From contig NC_014551.1 of the NCBI RefSeq assembly GCF_000196735.1, positions 1,111,001 through 1,175,000 of the forward strand: a stretch of 64,000 nt of DNA. The letters are read 5' to 3'. A model generated the notes under the pieces. The model saw only the letters and a program-made list of their open reading frames with translations. It was not told where the DNA came from and ran no database searches. The number at the start of each line of letters is the position of its first letter. The stretch's first letter is position 1. Below are positions 26,378 to 36,711 of the stretch, in pieces. Source of the DNA: Bacillus amyloliquefaciens DSM 7 = ATCC 23350. Lineage in GTDB: Bacteria > Bacillota > Bacilli > Bacillales > Bacillaceae. The position numbers and the translations under genes are program-made.

Positions 26378-27667
26378 TTAACCTGAAATGGTGGTGTTTT
26401 GTTCTGTTTTGGCGAGGCTCATGACCTTCGCGCCTTTAACGGGATCATACTGGCCTTCCCATTTTGACATTACAACGGATGCCAGCGCGTTTCCGGTCAG
26501 ATTGACGACCGTACGGGCCATGTCCATAATCCGGTCAACACCGGCGATGAATGCAAGACCTTCTGCAGGAACGCCGATTGTGCCGAGTGTCGCAAGCAGG
26601 ACGACGAAAGAAGTCCCGGGCACGGCAGCCATTCCTTTGGAAGTGACCATCAAGACGAGCACAAGGGTAAGCTGCTGCCAAATGGACAAGTCAATGTGGT
26701 ATACCTGAGCGAGGAATAAAGCGGCGATAGATTGGTACAGCACAGAACCGTCTAAGTTAAAGGTATATCCGATCGGCACAACAAAGGAAACAATACCTTT
26801 CGGACAGCCGATTTTCTCCATTTTCTCCATAACGCGGGGAAGTACAGTTTCGGAGCTTGACGTACTGAACGCCAATAAAATTTCATCCTTCATATAGGCA
26901 AGGAATTTGAAAATGTTAACCCCAGCAAGCTTTCCGACGATTCCGAATACAACAATGAGAAAGAAAGCCAGAGCTACATATACTAAACCGACCAGTTTAC
27001 CGAGTGAAAGCAGGGAACTGAGTCCAAATTTGGAAACGGTAACACCAATCAATGCAAAAACGCCAAACGGAGCAACTTTCATGACCAGGTTCACAACGTG
27101 GAACATTGCATTAGAAACACCTTCAAAGAAGGCCAGTACAGGCTTTCCTTTTTCTCCGATTGCCGAGATGCCGAGTGCAAAAAGCACGGTAAAGCAGATG
27201 ATGGCAAGCAGATCTCCTTCAGCCAATGACTGGAAGAAGTTTGTCGGTACAATATGCAGGAATGTGTCCGCTACGGATTTACCGCTTTGTTCTTTTTCTG
27301 TTTCAACATATTGACTGATATCTGTTTTTTGAGCTTCATGTATATTAACGCCAGCCCCCGGTTGAAAAAGATTCGCCAGAGCGAGTCCGAGAATAATGGC
27401 AAAAGTAGTAATGATCTCAAAATACAAAATCGTTCTGAAGCCTAATTTTCCGACCTGTTTTCCGCTTCCCGCGCCGGCAACGCCGATGATTAAGCTGGAG
27501 ACGACAATTGGAATCACTATCATTTTGATTAAGCGTAAAAACAAATCGCCAATAGGCTGTAAAAAAGTTGGAACAGCGGGATTGCCATACCAGATGACAC
27601 CGACTACAACCCCTAGTATGAGTCCGACGAAAATTTGCGTCGCTAATCCAAAACGTAATTTTTTCAT
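26378..27667 (-). CDS. gltT: Proton/sodium-glutamate symporter GltT
   Basis: 429-residue secondary transporter of the DAACS family for glutamate and aspartate. About eight membrane helices plus re-entrant loops: the Ser-rich loop FSTSSSETVLPR (HP1), the NLDGS motif of TM7 (GYTFNLDGSVLYQ), and the HP2 region VPGTSFVVLLATLG; TM8 carries DRIMDMARTVVNLTGN. Length equals B. subtilis GltT. GGGAGGT precedes ATG. Monocistronic, with the gene opposite yhfE. Confidence 0.95.
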   Translation of the reverse strand: MKKLRFGLATQIFVGLILGVVVGVIWYGNPAVPTFLQPIGDLFLRLIKMIVIPIVVSSLIIGVAGAGSGKQVGKLGFRTILYFEIITTFAIILGLALANLFQPGAGVNIHEAQKTDISQYVETEKEQSGKSVADTFLHIVPTNFFQSLAEGDLLAIICFTVLFALGISAIGEKGKPVLAFFEGVSNAMFHVVNLVMKVAPFGVFALIGVTVSKFGLSSLLSLGKLVGLVYVALAFFLIVVFGIVGKLAGVNIFKFLAYMKDEILLAFSTSSSETVLPRVMEKMEKIGCPKGIVSFVVPIGYTFNLDGSVLYQSIAALFLAQVYHIDLSIWQQLTLVLVLMVTSKGMAAVPGTSFVVLLATLGTIGVPAEGLAFIAGVDRIMDMARTVVNLTGNALASVVMSKWEGQYDPVKGAKVMSLAKTEQNTTISG

Positions 27668-27854
27668 AGATTACCTCCCGAAGAAAAAAGTGCAATAAGT
27701 ATCTAAAAAGATAGCTATTAGAACAAATTATAATAGAAAAGAAAACAATCCGTCTATAGAAAAATATAGATTGAAAATACTGAATTGTTCAAAACATACA
27801 GATTATTGCTAATAATGGTGAATAACGCCCTATTCAGAAAGTATGATACCGGCC

Positions 27855-27895
27855 GTAAAAAAAGGCGCCGCACATCTTCGAATGTGCAGCGCCCT
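27855..27895 (-). terminator. Terminator of yhfH
   Basis: GGCGC(T)GCACAT - TTCGAAG - ATGTGC(G)GCGCC followed on the minus strand by TTTTTTT. Confidence 0.88.
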
Positions 27896-27899
27896 TTTG

Positions 27900-28034
27900 T
27901 TACATATCCTTTATTTTCAAGCAATTGTCACAAACATTTCCATAGCATTCATGCTGTTCAGCTATTTCTTTGCCGCATTCCGCACACTTTTTACCGGGTA
28001 GATTTCTAAAAAATTCTGTTATTTTATCCAACAT
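27900..28034 (-). CDS. yhfH: YhfH, 44-residue zinc-ribbon-like protein
   Basis: Short protein MLDKITEFFRNLPGKKCAEC... with two CxxC pairs (CAEC and CDNC) about 15 residues apart, forming a likely single zinc ribbon. The ATG at 28034 is 6 nt after AGAGGG; another ATG two codons upstream overlaps that site. Same place and pattern as B. subtilis YhfH, between gltT and yhfI. It is divergent from yhfI and ends at a strong terminator. Function unknown. Confidence 0.82.
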   Translation of the reverse strand: MLDKITEFFRNLPGKKCAECGKEIAEQHECYGNVCDNCLKIKDM

Positions 28035-28191
28035 ACCCATCCCTCTTTCATTGTTTTGTCTTTACATTGTATTATAACAGTTTGTGAAAATCAACGGCTG
28101 TTTTGACACAATGTTTAAAACATGCAATTTGTACGAAAAATAGGTATATTGAAGGAAAGAGTCTTTTTATCCTAAACATTCGGAGGACGAT

Positions 28192-28926
28192 ATGAAAGTT
28201 ACAGTTATTGGATGCTGCGGCGGGTTTCCGGCCGCAAATGAAGCAACTTCAGGCTACCTGTTTCAGTCCGGCGGTTATTCTCTTCTGGTCGATTGCGGAA
28301 GCGCCGTATTATCAAAGCTGTTTGCCTATGTTCCGGCAGAAGAGCTTGATGCCGTCATTTTGTCTCATTATCATCATGATCACATCGCTGATATCGGGCC
28401 GCTTCAATTTGCCAAGCAGGTCGGCTCTTTTCTTGGAAAAGGAACGGATGCGCTGCCGATTTACGGGCATGATGCTGATATAGAACAGTTTGAGCGTCTT
28501 ACATATAAAACGCATACAAAAGGAGTGGCTTATCAGCCGGACCGCCCGCTTTCTGCCGGGCCGTTCACCATTACCTTTCTGAAAACGGTGCATCCGGTCA
28601 CTTGTTATGCGATGCGTATTACCGACGGTACAGCAACCGTTGTGTATACGGCTGATTCAAGCTATCAGGACGCGTTCATTCCGTTTGCGGAAAATGCCGA
28701 TCTGCTGATTTGCGAGTGCAATTTTTACGCGCACCAAGACGGCGCGCCGGCAGGCCATATGAACAGCACGGAAGCCGGACGTATCGCGCGGGAGGCCGGA
28801 GCGGGAGAACTGATTCTCACGCATCTGCCGCATTTCGGCGAGCACCTAAAGCTGAAAGAAGAAGCGGAATCCGTATTCGGGGGAAAAGTGACGATCGCGG
28901 CTTCCGGATTGAAGTGGGAGAAATAA
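28192..28926 (+). CDS. yhfI: Metallo-beta-lactamase fold hydrolase YhfI
   Basis: 244-residue MBL-fold protein. The metal motif is SHYHHDHIADIGPL with H59, H61, D63 and H64. Further ligands lie in KTVHPVTCY, YTADSSY and LTHLPHFG, the arrangement of the RNase Z/ElaC-like and phosphodiesterase branch. CGGAGGA precedes ATG. It ends 12 nt before lplJ, so the two are likely co-transcribed. The substrate is unknown. Confidence 0.88.
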   Translation: MKVTVIGCCGGFPAANEATSGYLFQSGGYSLLVDCGSAVLSKLFAYVPAEELDAVILSHYHHDHIADIGPLQFAKQVGSFLGKGTDALPIYGHDADIEQFERLTYKTHTKGVAYQPDRPLSAGPFTITFLKTVHPVTCYAMRITDGTATVVYTADSSYQDAFIPFAENADLLICECNFYAHQDGAPAGHMNSTEAGRIAREAGAGELILTHLPHFGEHLKLKEEAESVFGGKVTIAASGLKWEK

Positions 28927-28938
28927 AGGAGGAGCACC

Positions 28939-29934
28939 ATGTTATTTATTGACAACCAAAACATAACCGACCCGAGGATCAACCTCGCAATCGAAGAATA
29001 TTGCGTGAAGCATCTCGACCCTGAACAGACATACCTGCTGTTTTATGTCAATCAGCCGTCGATTATCATCGGGAAGAATCAAAATACAATAGAAGAAATT
29101 AATACGAAATACGTAGAGGATAACGGAATCATCGTCGTCCGCAGACTGTCAGGAGGCGGCGCGGTTTATCACGATCTCGGGAATCTGAATTTCAGTTTTA
29201 TCACAAAAGATGACGGAGACAGCTTTCACAATTTTAAAAAATTCACCGAACCCGTCATTCAGGCGCTGCGCCAGCTCGGGGTCGAAGCTGAATTAAGCGG
29301 CCGAAACGATATCGTCGCCGATGGCAGAAAAATTTCCGGCAACGCTCAATTTTCGACGAAAGGGCGTATTTTCAGCCACGGAACATTAATGCTGGATTCC
29401 GCCATTGACCATGTTGTATCAGCGCTGAAAGTGAAAAAAGACAAAATCGAATCAAAGGGCATTAAATCAATCAGAAGCCGTGTCGCCAACATCAGCGAGT
29501 TTCTTGATGACAAAATGACGGCTGATGAATTCAAAAAACACCTGCTTCACCATATTTTTAATACAAATGATCTTTCCGAAGTGCCGGAATATAAGCTGAC
29601 CGATGAAGACTGGAAAGTGATCCGGAAGATTTCTGAAGAGCGCTATCAAAACTGGGACTGGAATTTCGGCAGGTCGCCGGCATTTAATCTTCAGCATTCC
29701 AAACGTTATCCGGTCGGGTCGATTGATCTGCGCCTTGAAGTGAAAAAAGGAATCATTCAAGACTGCAAAATTTTCGGGGACTTCTTCGGTGCGAAAGATG
29801 TAAGTGAAATCGAACAGGCGCTGACCGGAAAACAATATGACAGAACCGCTATCAGAGAGGCGCTGGCCGGGATTGATCTGAAACAGTATTTCGGCAAAAT
29901 AGAGCTGGAAGATTTCCTCGAATTGATTTATTAG
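28939..29934 (+). CDS. lplJ: Lipoate-protein ligase LplJ
   Basis: 331-residue LplA-type ligase that attaches free lipoate to E2 and GcvH domains through lipoyl-AMP. The catalytic domain has RRLSGGGAVYHDLGNLNFSF, GRNDIVADGRKISGNAQ (catalytic Lys region) and HGTLMLD. The C-terminal accessory domain spans about residues 250-331. Matches B. subtilis LplJ (YhfJ). AGGAGGA precedes ATG. Second gene after yhfI. Confidence 0.95.
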   Translation: MLFIDNQNITDPRINLAIEEYCVKHLDPEQTYLLFYVNQPSIIIGKNQNTIEEINTKYVEDNGIIVVRRLSGGGAVYHDLGNLNFSFITKDDGDSFHNFKKFTEPVIQALRQLGVEAELSGRNDIVADGRKISGNAQFSTKGRIFSHGTLMLDSAIDHVVSALKVKKDKIESKGIKSIRSRVANISEFLDDKMTADEFKKHLLHHIFNTNDLSEVPEYKLTDEDWKVIRKISEERYQNWDWNFGRSPAFNLQHSKRYPVGSIDLRLEVKKGIIQDCKIFGDFFGAKDVSEIEQALTGKQYDRTAIREALAGIDLKQYFGKIELEDFLELIY

Positions 29935-30014
29935 AACATTTGCCGATCGCATGATTTGAAAGGGCGGCCGCTCTTGTGAAATGATAGAACCATAATAAAT
30001 AAGGAGGGATCATG

Positions 30015-30659
30015 ATGAAAGTATTTCTCATCGGAGCGAACGGACAGATCGGACAGCGGCTGACCGGGCTGTTTCAAAAAGACGGTACGCATACCTTGCG
30101 GGCAATGGTCCGGAAAGAAGAGCAGAAAGAAGCGCTTCAAGCGGCGGGAACAGAAGCCGTTCTTGCCGATCTGGAAGGAAGTGCGGAAGACATCGCGAAA
30201 GCCGCCGAGGGCTGTGACGCGATTGTATTTACCGCCGGATCAGGAGGAAGCACCGGACACGATAAGACGCTTTTGATTGATCTTGACGGAGCGGCGAAAG
30301 CGGTAGAAGCTGCAAAGAAAGCCGGCATCAAGCGGTTTATTATGGTGAGCGCCCTTCAGGCTCATAACCGCGCCAATTGGAATGAAGCACTGAAGCCGTA
30401 TTATGTTGCAAAGCATTATGCGGACAAAATTCTTGAAGCGAGCGGTTTGACGTATACGATTATCCGTCCCGGCGGGTTATTAAATGATCCGGGCACGGGC
30501 AATATTAAAGCCGCCGCTGATTTAGAAAGAGGGTCCATTTCAAGAGACGATGTCGCCAATACGGTTATCGCATCCCTTGATGAACCGAATACGTATGAAA
30601 AAGCGTTCGATCTGACGGCGGGCAGCACGCCGGTCAGAGAAGCGCTGAAACAATTATAA
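30015..30659 (+). CDS. yhfK: Atypical SDR / NAD(P)-binding epimerase YhfK
   Basis: 214-residue Rossmann-fold protein of the atypical SDR5 group (NmrA-like). Cofactor motif FLIGANGQIGQRL is at residues 4-16. A YxxxK-type site lies in YYVAKHYADKIL, and RPGGLLNDPG is characteristic of the group. Two adjacent ATGs (30012 and 30015) follow AAGGAGGG; the second has better spacing and gives the B. subtilis length. Substrate unknown. Confidence 0.9.
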   Translation: MKVFLIGANGQIGQRLTGLFQKDGTHTLRAMVRKEEQKEALQAAGTEAVLADLEGSAEDIAKAAEGCDAIVFTAGSGGSTGHDKTLLIDLDGAAKAVEAAKKAGIKRFIMVSALQAHNRANWNEALKPYYVAKHYADKILEASGLTYTIIRPGGLLNDPGTGNIKAAADLERGSISRDDVANTVIASLDEPNTYEKAFDLTAGSTPVREALKQL

Positions 30660-30672
30660 TTTCCGGTTTTAC

Positions 30673-30706
30673 GGCACTCGGGGCTTTTTGCCCTTGAGTG
30701 TTTTTC
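30673..30706 (+). terminator. Terminator of yhfK
   Basis: CACTC(GG)GGGC - TTTTT - GCCC(TT)GAGTG stem followed by TTTTTCT. Its distal arm contains the -35 of lcfB. Confidence 0.8.
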
Positions 30707-30722
30707 TATATTTTTCTATAAT
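30694..30722 (+). promoter_or_regulatory. Sigma-A promoter of lcfB
   Basis: TTGAGT (30694-30699), 17-bp spacer, TATAAT (30717-30722). The -35 lies in the stem of the preceding terminator. Confidence 0.75.
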
Positions 30723-30747
30723 GAAAGTGAACATTTATTCCGGAGAA

Positions 30748-30767
30748 ATGAATGACTATTCATTCAT
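30748..30767 (+). promoter_or_regulatory. FadR operator of lcfB
   Basis: ATGAATGACTATTCATTCAT is a full match to the Bacillus FadR (YsiA) consensus ATGAATGANTRTTCATTCAT, located about 20 bp downstream of the predicted transcription start. It implies repression relieved by long-chain acyl-CoA. Confidence 0.92.
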
Positions 30768-30790
30768 TACATTTTTAAAGGGGTGGGAAA

Positions 30791-32332
30791 ATGAATCTGG
30801 TTTCCAAATTGGAAGAAACGGCATCGCAGAAACCGGAAAAACCAGCTTGTCTGTTTCAAGATCAGTACATGACGTATCAGGAGCTGGCAGGTAAAATCGA
30901 AGCATTTGCAAACGGATTGGAGGACAGGGGACTGAAAAAAGGGGATCATCTCGCGCTGCTTCTCGGAAATACGCCTGATTTTGTCATTGCGTTTTTCGGT
31001 GCGTTGAAAGCGGGAGTCGTCGTCATTCCTGTTAATCCGGCATACACACCTTCAGAAATCGCGTATATGCTGAAAAACGGCGATGTCAAAGCGATCGCCG
31101 GCATTGATCTTTTAATTCCCGTATTTGAAAGCCTGCACGGCTCGCTGCCGCTGCTGGAGCATATCATCATCAGTCAGACCGCAGAGAACGCTCCATCGAC
31201 AGAAGACCCTCAATTGCGCTTAAAAATGACAACGTTTACAAAAATGCTCCGTCCGGCGGAGCGCAGCAGAACCTATCCGGTATTGTCCAAAGATGATACG
31301 GCCGTCATTTTATACACCTCAGGGACGACGGGAAAACCGAAAGGCGCCATGCTCACCCATCAGAATCTTTTTTCCAACGCAAATGATGTCGCCGGATACT
31401 TAGGAATGAATGAGAAAGATAAAATTGTGGCCGCACTGCCGATGTTTCACGTTTTTTGTTTAACCGTTTGTATGAATGCGCCTCTGATGAGCGGAGCGTG
31501 TGTATTAATTGAACCGCAGTTCAGCCCGGCATCTGTCTTTAAACTGATTAAACGCCGGCAGGCAACCATTTTTGCAGGCGTACCGACGATGTATAACTAT
31601 CTGTATCAATATGAGCACGGCAAGGCGGAGGATTTTGCGTCCGTCAGACTGTGCATTTCAGGCGGCGCTTCCATGCCGGTCGCTCTGTTGCAGACATTTG
31701 AACAAACCTTTGACGTCACCATTCTGGAGGGGTACGGACTTTCTGAAGCGTCTCCGGTTACTTGTTTCAATCCGTTTGACCGGGGGAGAAAGCCCGGCTC
31801 GATCGGGACGAATATTTTGCATGTCGAAAATAAAGTCGTCGATACGCTCGGTCGCGAACTGCCTGACCATCAAGTGGGGGAATTGATCGTGAAAGGGCCG
31901 AATGTGATGAAGGGCTATTACAAGATGCCCGAGGAGACGGAGCACGCGCTGAAGGACGGCTGGCTGTACACGGGTGATTTGGCGAAACGCGATGAAGACG
32001 GTTATTTTTATATTGTCGACAGAAAAAAAGATATGATTCTTGTCGGCGGTTACAACGTCTATCCCCGCGAAGTAGAAGAAGTGCTCTACAGCCATGAGGG
32101 CATTAAAGAAGCCGTGGTCATCGGCGTTCCCGACGCCAAAACGGGTGAAGCGGTGCATGCTTATATTGTGCCTGCGGACGGTGAACTGACAGAACAGGCC
32201 GTTTTTGATTACTGTGAGCAGCATTTGGCAAAATATAAGCGTCCGGCGGAAGTGATTTTTCTTGATGAGATTCCGAAGAATGCGACCGGGAAGCTGCTGA
32301 GACGGGCGGTACGGGACATGCTTCCGAAATGA
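30791..32332 (+). CDS. lcfB: Long-chain acyl-CoA synthetase LcfB
   Basis: 513-residue ANL-superfamily ligase activating fatty acids to acyl-CoA for beta-oxidation. The AMP-binding P-loop is [18 protein letters not shown]; the A5 motif is [10 protein letters not shown]; the hinge and A8 region is [24 protein letters not shown]; the A10 lysine is in [11 protein letters not shown]. The upstream FadR box places it in the fatty acid degradation regulon, as for B. subtilis YhfL. GGGTGGG precedes ATG. Confidence 0.95.
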   Translation: MNLVSKLEETASQKPEKPACLFQDQYMTYQELAGKIEAFANGLEDRGLKKGDHLALLLGNTPDFVIAFFGALKAGVVVIPVNPAYTPSEIAYMLKNGDVKAIAGIDLLIPVFESLHGSLPLLEHIIISQTAENAPSTEDPQLRLKMTTFTKMLRPAERSRTYPVLSKDDTAVILYTSGTTGKPKGAMLTHQNLFSNANDVAGYLGMNEKDKIVAALPMFHVFCLTVCMNAPLMSGACVLIEPQFSPASVFKLIKRRQATIFAGVPTMYNYLYQYEHGKAEDFASVRLCISGGASMPVALLQTFEQTFDVTILEGYGLSEASPVTCFNPFDRGRKPGSIGTNILHVENKVVDTLGRELPDHQVGELIVKGPNVMKGYYKMPEETEHALKDGWLYTGDLAKRDEDGYFYIVDRKKDMILVGGYNVYPREVEEVLYSHEGIKEAVVIGVPDAKTGEAVHAYIVPADGELTEQAVFDYCEQHLAKYKRPAEVIFLDEIPKNATGKLLRRAVRDMLPK

Positions 32333-32338
32333 CAGACG

Positions 32339-32365
32339 AAAAGCGAAGCCGGGGGCTTCGCTTTT
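32339..32365. terminator. Terminator between lcfB and yhfM
   Basis: AAAAGCGAAGCC / GGCTTCGCTTTT hairpin, symmetric, between converging genes. Confidence 0.85.
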
Positions 32366-32381
32366 ACATGAACTGATCCGG

Positions 32382-32777
32382 TCAGCTCTGCGATTCTTCC
32401 TTAATGATGCTTTGCACAAGCTTCGTATCATGCCGGGTCAGTTTGTAATACGTGTTTTTATACTTGTACAACATATAATTGCCGCTTTCGAGCCACATGC
32501 TGAATGAATCAAAACGGTCTTCATGGTATTTGACCGTTCCGTCGTAATCAGGAGACACGCTTTTGGTCAGTTTGACTTGTTTTCCTTGATTCAAGATATC
32601 GAGCATATCTTTTACATTCTGCCTGTCTTTAATTTTAATTTCTTTTTTTCCGTGCTCAGACAGAATAATCAGATCTGCGTTGCTTGATGTAAATACATCG
32701 CCGGTCCGGCTGTATACATAGAAGAAAGCAATAACCAAAAGGGCGATAACTACGATAAACGCGATTATTTTTTTCAT
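32382..32777 (-). CDS. yhfM: YhfM, single-pass secreted/membrane protein
   Basis: 131-residue protein with an uncleaved or signal-type N-terminal hydrophobic segment (KKIIAFIVVIALLVIAFFYV, residues 2-21) and a soluble extracytoplasmic domain rich in Lys and Asp. The ATG at 32777 is 8 nt from GGAG; in-frame GTG and ATG upstream overlap that site. The same length as B. subtilis YhfM. No catalytic motif seen; function unknown. Confidence 0.82.
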   Translation of the reverse strand: MKKIIAFIVVIALLVIAFFYVYSRTGDVFTSSNADLIILSEHGKKEIKIKDRQNVKDMLDILNQGKQVKLTKSVSPDYDGTVKYHEDRFDSFSMWLESGNYMLYKYKNTYYKLTRHDTKLVQSIIKEESQS

Positions 32778-32931
32778 ATTCATCACTCCGTCTTTTAGTC
32801 TTTCCCGCTTCCTGTTGTTCCATTCTTTTCTGTTGTGAAAAGATTAACATCTGTTTTGGAGGCTTGGTTCTATTTATTTGCATTTATGCTTACAATAGGA
32901 GTAAGTCATAAGGGTAAGGAGGGAGACTTCC

Positions 32932-34182
32932 ATGCGCAAATGGATAGCGGCAGCGGGACTTGCCTATGTGCTGTACGGCCTTTTTTTCTATTGGTATTTC
33001 TTTATGACAGGAGACTCCGCCGTCCCGGAGGCCGTAAAGGGAACGAAAGCTGATCCGTCCTCGTTTATGGACCCGGGCCGCCTGGCAGCCGCTGAAAATT
33101 ATTCAAATGTAAAGGATTTTTTATTTTTTATCGGGGCGCCGTTAGATTGGTTTTTATTTTTTCTGCTGCTGATTACGGGGCTTGCCAAAAAAATAAAGCA
33201 ATGGCTGGAAGCAGCGGTGCGCTTTCGGGTGCTGCAAATCGTAAGCTTCGTATTTGTGATTTCACTCATCGTTACGGCGGCTTCGCTTCCGCTTGAGTGG
33301 ATCGGATACCGGGTTTCGCTTGCGTATCATATTTCGACGCAGACAACAGCCAGCTGGATCAGAGATCATGTCATTGATTTCTGGATCAGTTTTCCGCTGT
33401 TCGCCGTGTGTGTGCTTGTGTTTTACTGGCTGATCACAAAGCATACAAAAAAATGGTGGTTTTACGCTTGGTGTCTTACGGTGCCGTTTACCCTGTTTTT
33501 GTTTTTCCTGCAGCCTGTCGTGATTGATCCTTTATACAATGATTTCTATCCGTTGAAAGACAAGGAGCTTGAAAGCAAAATTTTGTCGCTTGCCGACAAG
33601 GCCGATATTCCGGCTAGCCATGTTTATGAAGTAAATATGTCGGAGAAAACGAATGCGCTGAATGCGTATGTGACGGGCATCGGCTCGAATAAGCGCATCG
33701 TTTTGTGGGATACGACGCTTAACAAACTGAAGGATCAGGAAATTTTGTTCATTATGGGGCATGAGATGGGGCACTATGTCATGAAGCACGTGTACATCGG
33801 ACTGGCCGGGTATCTGCTGCTGTCATTGGTTGGGTTCTATATCATTGACAAGCTTTACAGGCGGATGTCCAAATCCTTTGGCCGAATGCTTCATATAAAG
33901 GGGCCTGAAGATCTGGCCGCTCTCCCGCTGTTATTGCTGCTTATATCCGTGCTCAGTTTTGCTTCTGATCCGATTACGAATGCCGTCTCCCGGTATCAGG
34001 AAAACGCCGCCGACCGTTACGGCATTGAGCTGACCGGAAACCGGGAAGCGGCGATTGAGACGTTTCAGGACTTGGCCGTTACGGGACTGAGCCGGGTCAA
34101 CCCGCCGTTTCTCGTTAAAATTTTCAGAGGGAGCCATCCGTCGATTATGGAGCGGATTGAACATGCGGAGGAAGAAAAATAA
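32932..34182 (+). CDS. yhfN: M48-family membrane metalloprotease YhfN
   Basis: 416-residue Ste24/HtpX-type zinc protease. Seven or so membrane helices (N-terminal block about 5-190, further helices near 290-350). The zinc motif is HEMGH at residues 277-281, and a third ligand Glu is in SRYQENAADRYG. The Asn-Ala-Tyr motif ALNAYVTGIG is typical. GGAGGGAG precedes ATG. It is convergent with aprE and shares its terminator. Substrates unknown; a role in membrane or secreted protein processing is inferred. Confidence 0.9.
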   Translation: MRKWIAAAGLAYVLYGLFFYWYFFMTGDSAVPEAVKGTKADPSSFMDPGRLAAAENYSNVKDFLFFIGAPLDWFLFFLLLITGLAKKIKQWLEAAVRFRVLQIVSFVFVISLIVTAASLPLEWIGYRVSLAYHISTQTTASWIRDHVIDFWISFPLFAVCVLVFYWLITKHTKKWWFYAWCLTVPFTLFLFFLQPVVIDPLYNDFYPLKDKELESKILSLADKADIPASHVYEVNMSEKTNALNAYVTGIGSNKRIVLWDTTLNKLKDQEILFIMGHEMGHYVMKHVYIGLAGYLLLSLVGFYIIDKLYRRMSKSFGRMLHIKGPEDLAALPLLLLLISVLSFASDPITNAVSRYQENAADRYGIELTGNREAAIETFQDLAVTGLSRVNPPFLVKIFRGSHPSIMERIEHAEEEK

Positions 34183-34183
34183 T

Positions 34184-34214
34184 AAAAAACCGGCGGGGCC
34201 AAGGCCGGTTTTTT
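34184..34214. terminator. Bidirectional terminator between yhfN and aprE
   Basis: AAAAAACCGGC / GGCCGGTTTTTT stem-loop between the two converging genes. Confidence 0.87.
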
Positions 34215-34219
34215 ATGTT

Positions 34220-35371
<1,152 letters not shown>

Positions 35372-35395
35372 TTATCCTCTCCTTTTTTTCATTTG

Positions 35396-35459
35396 CAGAA
35401 TAACCAATAGACAGATTATTCTGTGTATTAATTGTATAGTATGGAATAATATTTTAGTA
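35396..35459 (-). promoter_or_regulatory. aprE promoter and 5' leader stem-loop
   Basis: Minus strand TACTAA (35459-35454), 17-bp spacer, TACAAT (35436-35431), matching the known aprE promoter. CAGAATAA / TTATTCTG (35423-35416 and 35403-35396) form a hairpin at the very 5' end of the mRNA, the element known to give aprE mRNA long life. Confidence 0.9.
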
Positions 35460-35764
35460 GACCCAATTTTTTTCAGATTGTTTTATTTCTATTTAGGTAT
35501 ATCATCTCTCTTTCGTTTCGTAGGAACTCGAAATATTTAAATTTTAATGGAAAAAACCGATGGATGGACATGAGTAAATGTACACAGGAGCAATCACTCG
35601 CTTGTTTCCTGGGTCGAACGGTTTGTTTCCATTTTTGGGGGTTGTTCCAAAAACAGGATAAATGTCATCTTTTGTTGAATACAGAAGACTGATGGAAACG
35701 TAAGCGAAATCAGTCTTTGGCTTTCTTGACCGAGAAAAGCTGTGAAACCATTTTATAAAAATAA
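35460..35764. other. aprE upstream control region with a relic-like reading frame
   Basis: About 300 bp with no supported gene, between the aprE promoter and the yhfQ promoter. In relatives this stretch carries DegU and ScoC sites for aprE. On the minus strand it is open for 84 codons; residues YSTKDDIYPVFGTTPK and PGNKRVIAPVYIYSC look protein-like, but no ribosome binding site or family was recognised. The B. subtilis genes yhfO and yhfP, which lie here in strain 168, are absent. Confidence 0.55.
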
Positions 35765-35807
35765 TGATAATGAATATCATTGATGTTGATATTGTCAATG
35801 ATATAAT
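35765..35807 (+). promoter_or_regulatory. yhfQ promoter with Fur box
   Basis: TGATAATGAATATCA (35765-35779) matches the 7-1-7 Fur consensus TGATAATNATTATCA closely. TTGATG (35780-35785) and TATAAT (35802-35807) form the adjoining promoter with a 16-bp spacer. Confidence 0.85.
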
Positions 35808-35834
35808 TGCGGAAAAACGAAAGAGGGGGAACTG

Positions 35835-36695
35835 ATGAAACCGATTTTCAGTATGCTGCTGATCTTATCCGTCCTCTTCATACCGGCATGTTCAGAACCG
35901 GAACATGAGACCGCCATCAGACATGATCTCGGGACCGCGCATGTGGCAGCGCACCCGCAGCGCGTCGCCGTATTGAATCCGGGCTTTATTGATACCCTCC
36001 ATGATCTCGGCATAAAGCCGGCGGCTGCGGCCGATGACCCGTCAAAGTCTGTCGGCACCCGATCACATCCCGACCTGAAAAAGATCGCTTCTTTAAAACC
36101 CGATCTCATCATTGCAGATTCTAGCCTGCACAGAGGGATATACAATAAGCTGACGAAGATCGCTCCGACAATCGCTTTGAAAAATGAAGATGCGGATTAT
36201 CAGGATGCGGTTGACGCTGCCTTGACCATTGAAAAAGCGGTCGGTAAAAAGGACATCATCGAGAAACAATTATCGGCTCAGGAAGAAAACCTGAATGAAA
36301 TCAAAAGAAAGCTGGATGCAGAAGGCGGCTCGATTTTATTAATCGACGCTGCAAATGGCGGCATTTCCGTAAAGAATGATCAGTTTTTCACGTCCCGGCT
36401 TTTGGCGCTCACGGGGTTTACATATGCAATCCAGACAGCTTCCGGGAAGAAAAACGATCATATTAAAATGACGCCCGGGCAGCTTTTGCGTATCGATCCT
36501 GATTACATCGTGCTGTTGGGCGGAGAGAAAGAACTCGAAAAACATCTGCTCTGGAAACAGCTGACAGCCGTGAAAAATGGACGCGTCTACCGCGCGGACA
36601 GGGCGGTTTGGACGGAGCGGCGGAGTATTGACGGTGCGGACGCCATATTACATGATCTTCAGAAAAAAATGCTCGCCAAAAAGGCCCGACACTGA
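35835..36695 (+). CDS. yhfQ: Iron-siderophore binding lipoprotein YhfQ
   Basis: 286-residue class III solute-binding protein for ferric citrate or a similar chelate, anchored outside the membrane. The signal peptide ends with a lipobox-like IPAC (Cys about 19). The mature protein has the two-lobed pattern with a long connecting helix (about 135-165) and the motifs ERVAVL-like QRVAVLNPG and KPDLIIADSS. The Fur box upstream indicates iron-starvation induction. GAGGGGG precedes ATG. Its 3' end forms part of a terminator. No permease or ATPase is adjacent, so it must use one encoded elsewhere. Confidence 0.9.
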   Translation: MKPIFSMLLILSVLFIPACSEPEHETAIRHDLGTAHVAAHPQRVAVLNPGFIDTLHDLGIKPAAAADDPSKSVGTRSHPDLKKIASLKPDLIIADSSLHRGIYNKLTKIAPTIALKNEDADYQDAVDAALTIEKAVGKKDIIEKQLSAQEENLNEIKRKLDAEGGSILLIDAANGGISVKNDQFFTSRLLALTGFTYAIQTASGKKNDHIKMTPGQLLRIDPDYIVLLGGEKELEKHLLWKQLTAVKNGRVYRADRAVWTERRSIDGADAILHDLQKKMLAKKARH

Positions 36696-36711
36696 GTGCG
36701 GGCCTTTTTAT
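36676..36711. terminator. Bidirectional terminator between yhfQ and phoE
   Basis: AAAAAGGCCCG / CGGGCCTTTTT with a ten-base loop that includes the yhfQ stop codon. Confidence 0.87.
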
